64,000 nt of DNA, taken from assembly GCA_035771175.1 (NCBI GenBank), contig CM069596.1, forward strand, positions 13,225,001 to 13,289,000, read 5' to 3'. A program made the translations under genes and the position numbers. The DNA is from Paratinospora sagittata. Taxonomy: Eukaryota; Streptophyta; Magnoliopsida; Ranunculales; Menispermaceae. Below, piece by piece: positions 56,656 to 64,000 of this stretch; position 1 is the first letter of the stretch; each line of letters starts with the position of its first letter. Below the pieces are notes generated by a model. The model did no database searches and was not told the DNA's origin. It worked only from the letters and a program-made list of their open reading frames with translations.

Positions 56656-57548
56656 AGACAAATTGAGCTGATTGTATGTGAGTGACATTATTCGTTTACA
56701 TGGAGTCCCGATGTCCATAGCATCAGATAAAGATTTGAGATTTACTTACCAATTTTGGCAGGGGTTGCTGAACAACTTTTTATCCCAATCTGATGGTCAG
56801 ACAAAGAGACTGATTCAGATATTGGAAGATATGCTCAGAGCCTACATTTTAGAGTTTGGTGGGAATTGGGATGATTACATCTATTTGTGTGAGTTTGCAT
56901 ATAATAATAGTTATCAGTCCAACATTAGTATGACTCCTTTGAAGGCGTTATATCGGAGGCCCTGCTGATCCCCAGTTTGTTGGACTGAGGTAGGGGATAC
57001 CGCTTTGATGGGTCCCGTTTTGTGCAACAACACACAGAGAAGATAAAACATATTAAACATAATATGAAAACAACCCAAGACCGGTAGAAGAGTTATATGG
57101 ATAGTAGGAGGAAGGTGTTAGAGTGTGAAGTGGGAGACCATGTACTATTAAAGGTCTTAATACAGAAAGGGCAGACTAGATTTGGAGTAAAGGGGAAATT
57201 AGCTCGTAGATTTATTGGACCATTTGTGATCCTCGAGATGATTGGTCCGGTTGCTAATAGGTTAGTCTTACGACCTTAGCTGGCAGCAATTCATAACGTA
57301 TTTCATGTTTCGATGTTGAGGAAGTATTATCCAGATCCTTCTCATGTGTAAGACTGACAACATTTAGATTTGAGACGGGATGGGACTTACAATGAAATGC
57401 CAGTAGTGATCCTTGACAAGAAGGTGCAGAAACTTAGGAACAGAGAAATTCTCATGGTCAAGGTCAAGTGGCAATTTCATGGTGAAGAATAATATATTTT
57501 GGAGCGTGAAGATTACATGAAGGAACATTTCTCAGACTTTATGAAATG
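56656..57548 (+). pseudogene. Gypsy integrase C-terminal half and chromodomain
   Basis: Reads YVSDIIRLHGVPMSIASDKD (second catalytic Asp), [20 protein letters not shown] (catalytic Glu is Lys), [60 protein letters not shown], then a Tekay-like chromodomain EMPVVILDKKVQKLRNREIL MVKVKWQFHGEE. Several stops. The N-terminal half and the rest of pol are missing, replaced by LINE sequence. Confidence 0.83.
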
Positions 57549-57605
57549 AGGTATGCTCTTTACTTTTAAATTTTGAGGATGAAATTTCTTTTAAGGTGAG
57601 GAGAC

Positions 57606-60600
57606 TGTAACAACCCTCATTTTCATGAAACCGGATACCCAAATCGGTGTAAGACATTGACCTTAGTGTGAGTCATTGCATGGTGTTTTGTATGTGTGAA
57701 TAGGTGTCTTAGGTGTGTATACGATGTGTGTTAAGTGGGTGAAACAACCGATGTGAAAAATAAGAAAAAAACACAGGAAAAGGCAAATGAGTCAACTGGA
57801 TTGAAGAACAATCAACTAGATTTGGGTGGGCTAACCCACTTTGGTGAGGCAGTGGAGATTGTTTTAAACGAAATGTTTTTTGCTTTTTCTTATTCCATCA
57901 CATCCAGAACAAAACGCTAGAAACTGAAGGGGAAAGAAGATTTGATCAAATCTTGGCAAAATCAATACTTTGGTAAGTGTTTTTCATCTAATTTCTTCAT
58001 GAAATTAATAGTTAAGCCAATTGTAAGCTTTCCCTCGGACTAATTTTTGTTGTGGGAGTTGTTTTACGGTGTTTTCAGAAATGAGGTTTTTACCCAAATG
58101 AACTGAAAATTAGTTGGAAGTGTTGATTAACACTTCCTAGGTTGTAGAAACACTAAATCTGAGATTCCTATGTGTTGGATCATAGTTTCAGTGCAGGTAT
58201 GGTTGTTGAAAGCTAAATTTGACACTAGTGACCTTTGGAACCTTGTTAAACCTCAATGGAAGTACGATTTGCGACCATAAAATCGTAGAGGAATCAATTT
58301 AAGACGTTTCAATATCAAAATCATTATTTTTGGATATCGATTAGTATTTCTAGGAATTGGTTGAATGGTTCCGGTGGACATGTTGGAATTTGAAATTAGT
58401 GAAATAATAGATGAAAGGTTTTAAATTGTTATCTTTCATTGTAAAATGATATTTGAAATGTTTTGAAGGAAATGAGACCAAATAGAGTTAGTTGAGTATT
58501 TTTGGGCTTGTATATATACATGGTGTGTTATATGGAATATAACTTGATGAATTATGAATAAATGAATTATGTAGGTGATATTAGAGGGTTGTGATACACT
58601 TGGTTGAGAAGAGTGTGGAGTTAGCTTGTGGTGGTTGTTGTGAGTAGAATTTTAGTTATATTGTGTTGGCCCAGTATTATAGTCCAAGAGGGGGGGAGGG
58701 GGGTGAATTGGATTGAGCAGATTTTCGCGTTACCGTTCGGTTAATTAATTTAAACAGAATATATGCACAGTAGGTAACAAGCCAAATAATCAAGTGCAAG
58801 AAAAATTAATAGACATAGTGATTTGGTTCCCCTTGAACTTACTCCACTACCTGACCACCCATGATTAGGATTTTCCAATCCACTATTGGTTAGTCAACTT
58901 ACGGGCATGACTAGAAGCCGTACACACTAGTCAACTTACGGGCGTGACTAAAAGTCGTATACACTAACCAAAATAAGGGTTTGGTTAGAAGTCGTATTGT
59001 AACCAACTTACGGGCGTGGTTACAAGCCGTACAACAATATGGTATAGTCCCGGTTGACTAACAAGTCAACAATACATCAAGATTACAAATGATAGATGGA
59101 GATGTTTTATAAATACTCTCAACAATTTTAAGCGTACAATCTTGAATGAATAATCACTACTATTCCAACCATAATATTTTAACTAATGTGTAGTGTTGAA
59201 ATAGTTATTTTTAAATATATGTAAACGATTCAAATAGAGATAATGTAAGATCAAGAACTGAATATGCACATGTATTCAAATATTGATTCAAAAGATGATA
59301 TGTATGAAGTATAAGAATCAATATTCACAAATGATCAAGACTTGTTGATTCTAAATAGATAGATGGTAAAGTTTAAGAATCAATATGCTTAAGTAATGAT
59401 CAATGAAATCGATTCAAAATAATGTAAGTTTAGCACATGAATCGATACCACATAAGATGTATGAAACCACTAATCAAGATAATATCATATGAAGATCAAG
59501 TATGGCTTCACAAGCAATATTCAAAACAAAAAATGTTTTCAAGATATCAAATCAAGCACAAAATAGAATAACTCAATAAAAATCACAAGAATCTTAATAG
59601 AGAGATTTTACTCAACTTAGGTAAAGGTGAAGCTCAGAGATTCTTCAAGTGTGATGATGGTTGAGAGATTCCTCCTTCACTGACTATCATGAACAATAAG
59701 ATGTGAAGAACTCACTTGAACACAACTTGATCAACACTCAAGAATGTCTTTCAAAGTATTTTAAAGATGTTGAAAGAATGAGAACTCTTTTAAAGTTTGA
59801 ATCAAATATTCACATGTAGTGAACTTTTGCACTCAAAAGATGTTTAAGAAAACTCAGGAACTTGTTTCCTTAAACTCTGATTAGAAAAATCCAAATATCA
59901 GGAAAAAGCTCAAAAGCGCATTCCTTCACATTGAAGTGATAGAAACTCAATTTTTCGATTAAAATGAGTTTAAGAAATTGTCAAACATATAAACCAACTT
60001 TGAAAATATTTTGTCAAGATTGAAACACAAATTGGGAAGATAAACACATGTACAACAATCGATTAATACAGATGATCATGACATTCGATATGATACACGT
60101 AAAACGACATGCAGAGTAGTTAATATGAGTGCATGATAAATGATGATATAGATATGCATGATAAATTACCTTAACTATAAAATTGCATGATAATCATGAT
60201 AAAGTGTGTGCATGCATGATCAATATGATAGCAGTGTATGTGTATGAATATGATAACCTATATGCATGATTTTGAAAAGATGCAAATCATTTGTGGTTAG
60301 AATGAATAAGGATTACTCTACAACACTAAGATTCTAGACAAAAGATTACAAACATAAAGCTCTTGAATCTTCTTGCATTATTCTTCCATCCACATATTTT
60401 GACGATATAGTTGAATTCATCTGATATAGCTAGTTAACACTGAAACAACTAAGTCAAAGAAATTAGTGATCACAAGGAATGTTGTTTGTAATCATCAAAA
60501 CAAAACCGGGTAAGAGTTGTTACATCAAGATTTGTTATTTATATCATCCTATTATATTGAATGTTTGTTCATGTATACTTATGAAAATGGCATGGTGTGA

Positions 60601-61615
60601 TTTAAAAGGGGAAAAAACTCTTTAATTCATGTGAGTTGATACTAAACATGATCTAAAGGAGAAGTTTTATAAATCTTCAGTTGGTCATATGGAGGGGGTA
60701 TTATTTGTTATTTGGCGGAGTCACATGATTAGTATTGGGTTTATTCTCCGAAAGGTGCGGAAATGGACTTTTAACAACGTAATGGAAACTCGCACTGGGG
60801 TATTAGGTAACTCCATAATTATGACCACTGATGGTAATTATTCCAATTAATAATTTTAAATGTGACACAAGGTTGAGGTTGAAAGGTGTTCCCATGGGTC
60901 ATATGTTTAATGTAAACTTTGGGACACTCGTCATATCATTGGAATAAAGGCAAATAAGGTTTTATTTTATGTTGCATTGCTTGCATGATAACTTGAATTT
61001 TCTATATATATATACACATTGTTTATTTCATATCAGGAAGCATGCATGCATACATGAGATATTAGGTGTATAAATGATGATATAATTAAATTATATTTAC
61101 TAGGCTTCGTTAGCTCACCCTTTTTACATTTTTCAGATCATTCAGGAGTGAAGAAAGGCAGGGGTGTAGCCTATCAGTAGGAACTCAAGCCTTTCTAGAA
61201 AGTTATATTTTGATGTAGGTGGTTGATACAGGATGTATATATTTCTTTTATTACTTTGTATTATGTAAATATATATATCACCCCACACTTGTAATATAAT
61301 TGAATGTATGATCTTGGTATGGAGTTCATGTTAGGTAGAAGTATTATCTGACATGGATGGTTATGACAGGTGTTTAGTACTTTGTGGTATAAATGGAATT
61401 ATCATAGAATATGGATGGTGTTGATTTTGAATTGTAATAATGGCGGTATTCTTTATCAGGTGGAGGATGTGGTAAATGGTCTATTTATAGAGGAGACTTT
61501 GTCTGAATCTGGTTGAGGCTTAACAAGAATCGAATGGTCCTATGACATATAGGATGGTTAGATTTTTGTGCTGGTCAGTACACTCCTGGTGGAGTTTGGG
61601 AAGAGGGTCTTGACA
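57606..61615 (+). repeat. 3' LTR of the fragmentary gypsy element, interrupted by copia
   Basis: A purine-rich TTTTAAGGTGAGGAGAC precedes TGTAACAACCCTCATTTTC. The LTR resumes after the copia solo LTR and ends GAGGGTCTTGACA at 61615. Without the insertion it is about 2.1 kb. It aligns in reverse with the H1 LTR (14746-15447). Confidence 0.8.
58664..60530 (-). mobile_element. Copia solo LTR, minus, inside the gypsy LTR
   Basis: Begins TGTTGGCCCAGTATTATAG, ends GTTACATCAAGA. Same family as 15448-16757 and 19569-23459. The target duplication is not clear (left TATTG, right TTTGT). The GC-rich motif cluster of its relatives is mostly missing; only AAAAGCGCATTCCTTCAC remains near 59910. Confidence 0.82.
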
Positions 61616-61964
61616 CAATATCCCATGAATAATATAGAACAAATGTAAAAGAAACTTGAATATATAAAACTACAACCTATGAAGTCCTAATCCTTTAACG
61701 TGTGTCACATACACATCTCTAGCAATAGGTTTTGTAAACAGAGCTGGAGCCATGTGTCCAGTAGGTATGTATTCTAAAGACACTTCATTCATAGCTACTA
61801 TAACGCAGAAGAAATGTTATCTCAGATCAATATGTTTGGTATATCCATGGTACTTAAGGTCTTTCACATAGGCAAGGACAACCATACTATCACAATGGAT
61901 TGTCACTAGATTTGCAGAATTTGGTACAACTCCAAGATTGTGGAAGAACCTCCACAACCAAACA
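61616..61964 (-). pseudogene. Copia RNase H fragment
   Basis: The minus strand reads W-R-F-F-H-N-L-G-V-V-P, then ANLVTIHCDSMVVLAYVKDL, KYHGYTKHIDLR, EVSLEYIPTGHMAPALFTKP and IARDVYVTHVKGLGLHR: the end of a copia RNase H with the C-D-S and K-H-I-D motifs. One TAA interrupts it (HIDLR-stop-HFFC). It lies between two gypsy LTRs with no other copia pol nearby. Confidence 0.8.
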
Positions 61965-64000
61965 TGTGGCGAACCAGCACCCCAGACCACCAACCCCGTA
62001 GGGAATGGCGTGCGGAATGCCGGGGCAGGACGTCAGACATAGGCATCTCCAACCACTCCTTAACCCCCGTGAGGTGGTTGAGACCCTACAAGCCTTATCC
62101 CAAACAATGGAATAATATACAAAGGCACTAAACAAAACTACCAACCGTATTAATCATCCAAGACAAGAGATAATCCATAAAAATGAACCATAAATAAAAC
62201 CATAATCCCTATAGTCCATCAAGATGGACATACACATAAAGTTCAAAACTATGGGTACAAAAAAAACCGTCATATGCCCACATGGTCTATCTAACAAGTC
62301 CAAACTCACCCATACTACAATGTGGTAAGTGTTATAATTACATAGTCCAAAATATAATACATCATAATTTAAAACACAGTTCAATCAAAATGCCTCTCAA
62401 CTCACATCGAGGCCTTGGATTCTCTCGCCGGTAAGGCCCTCAAGATATGACTACTCCTTTGCCCTTATTCGGGACAAAAGGACCTGAAAGAGGAAAATGA
62501 GGGTGAGCCAACGGTGCCCAGTGAATAGAATTCAAATATGCTATCAATACTCATCAATAAATATCATGTATGCATGTCAATGTGTAGCATGATTAAAAGC
62601 TCATAACATATAGATATCCAGCATTTATAATAAGTTCGATGCAAATAAAAGCCTATCGATTTGGGTCCACATTCCACATGCATTGGGGTTGCTACTGCAC
62701 GTCTATTTCACCGTACCGTTCTCATCCCCAAATATTTCCTTTCTAAAACCCTCTTATGACAAGGTTAAGTTTTTCTATTAGCCAGATAGATGGGCCCAAC
62801 CATAGTCACAAGGTTTTCTCAAATCAATGCATCATTCAAAACATTAGAACACATTCATGCTTTCAACATGCAATATATATAAGTGATATGATGACATAAA
62901 AGAGATAATCATAAATGACGTCTATACACAACCTAGCCTCGCTAGAGTTTCTAACCACACACAGACACCAAACCGAATCAACCCAATCAAGATCCTGAAA
63001 CATTCATCAATATCCAACCATAAATCAATTTTTATGCTCAATCACATAGACATTACACATCAACCATAAATCAGCCCATATATAGACAATAGGCCTATAT
63101 CCCATCTAATCCCATCATTCAACTCAAATCACATGATTTAGGCCTCTAGTGCATAGTTCTCATTCATAAACCATTCAATTAATAAAAAAATACCGATTTT
63201 CAATTCCTTCGGTATAAACGTGCCCAAATTGGGCCATTTGATCACAAGTAAGCCTAACCCATGATATGGTCACAACCACCAAATCAATAGAATAATCAAC
63301 CCTAATCATGCTTAATTAGACATAAATTGCATCAATTCAATGATTCTAGGCCAAAAGCATCAAAAACCCTAAAATATGAAATTTTCCATACTTAAGCCAT
63401 ATTGTCGATTTACACTAGGTCGCCATGTTCAGCCATGTATATCACTTATTTTGCATCATGGGTTCATCAACAATGGCAACTAGGTCAACATAGTTGACAT
63501 GCAAACTATTTGGAAAGGTGTAAGTTCACATTCTAAATTTAGGTCTAATACAAACAACCCTACCAATTTTTCATTTAATAGTTTGTTCAGATGTATCAAG
63601 CTGGCAACAAAAATATTTTATCACAAAATCAACCGTACAGATTGAATTATGTTAAGAAGCAAACGTTCTTCCCAAACATCAGCTCAATCCAACGATGGAC
63701 CGAAGAAATAGGCCTCTTTGATGAACAAGTCTCTAATCAGACAATTTCTCCTTTCCTGCTGCAAATACTTGAACTCAGATGACTATATCACACAAAATCC
63801 TTAATTCATCAACATCTCAACCGTTCATAATGCAGACATATTAGTTTTGAACCATCCTCTGAAATTTCATATCCATCCAATGGTTGGTTTGGGAGATCTA
63901 TCAGTTTGATCTAAACTGCTCGAGAAATTCAGGCTTTCCGACCAGCTTTGTTTGGGAGATTATATCTCTGAGAAGAAAACTCCAATCAAGATCTCCACTG
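61965..64000 (-). repeat. Gypsy LTR (Element IV-like subfamily), continues past the window
   Basis: Begins TGTGGCGAACCAGCACCCC directly after copia coding sequence. The stretch AAATGAGGGTGAGCCAACGG TGCCCAGTGAATAGAATTC (62488-62526) is also found, in close form, in LTRs V and H1. The end (63780-64000) resembles in reverse the Element IV LTR around 35220-35420 (ATGAACGGT, AGATCTTGAT). No primer site or coding sequence is reached. Confidence 0.65.

Noticed and set aside
61890..62384. Minus-strand ORFs of 76-84 codons with hydrophobic residues
   Set aside because: They cross the border between copia RNase H and a gypsy LTR or lie in the LTR; the true copia frame is a different one.

Overview
The window is plant nuclear DNA made almost entirely of nested and decayed LTR retrotransposons. 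I found no ordinary host gene, rRNA, tRNA or CRISPR array. The pol proteins are Ty3/gypsy chromovirus type (Tekay/Del-like, C-terminal chromodomain after integrase). Primer-binding sites match initiator tRNA-Met. Copia LTRs, a copia gag and RNase H, and a piece of plant L1-type LINE are mixed in. This points to an angiosperm heterochromatic or pericentromeric block; I cannot name the species.

Layout. 1-442 is the end of a copia LTR. 443-2119 and 13328-15447 are the two halves of an old minus-strand Tekay-like element (H1). H1 is split by Element I (2120-13327, minus, target duplication GATTA/GATTC). 15448-17641 is a truncated copia LTR plus gag (plus). 19248-19568 and 23460-23683 are two halves of an extra retroelement ORF, split by a copia solo LTR (19569-23459, target duplication ATATG), which itself contains a gypsy-type solo LTR (20378-22093). 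23684-34564 is Element II (minus), the best preserved relative of Element I, with a 921-codon open pol frame. 34565-35034 is another H1-type scrap. 35035-42550 is Element IV (plus). 42551-47640 is Element III (minus, same family as I and II), joined at a recombinant breakpoint to Element V (47641-51156, minus). 51157-57605 is a LINE-like stretch interrupted by a copia solo LTR (52216-54057, target duplication CTAGT) and a solo LTR of the I/II/III family (54072-55615, target duplication ATTTT), then a gypsy integrase tail. 57606-61615 is the LTR of that tail, carrying another copia solo LTR. 61616-61964 is copia RNase H, and 61965-64000 is a gypsy LTR that runs off the window.

The most interesting object is the family of Elements I, II and III with solo LTR F. 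Read in its own sense it is: LTR, PBS, AT-palindrome leader, an extra ORF (aORF1, about 525-585 codons), a roughly 785-bp spacer with three stem-loops that share one loop sequence, gag, PR-RT-RH-INT-chromodomain, a second extra ORF (aORF2, 172 codons), PPT, LTR. The extra ORFs and the stem-loop spacer are not part of the usual Tekay layout. A second, unrelated-looking ORF (19248-23683) has the same local sequence pattern as aORF1. The LTRs also show a recurring design: several unrelated families carry clusters of short GC-rich near-palindromes just upstream of their TATA-like box.

Every domain and family name is from reading motifs by eye; no search was run.
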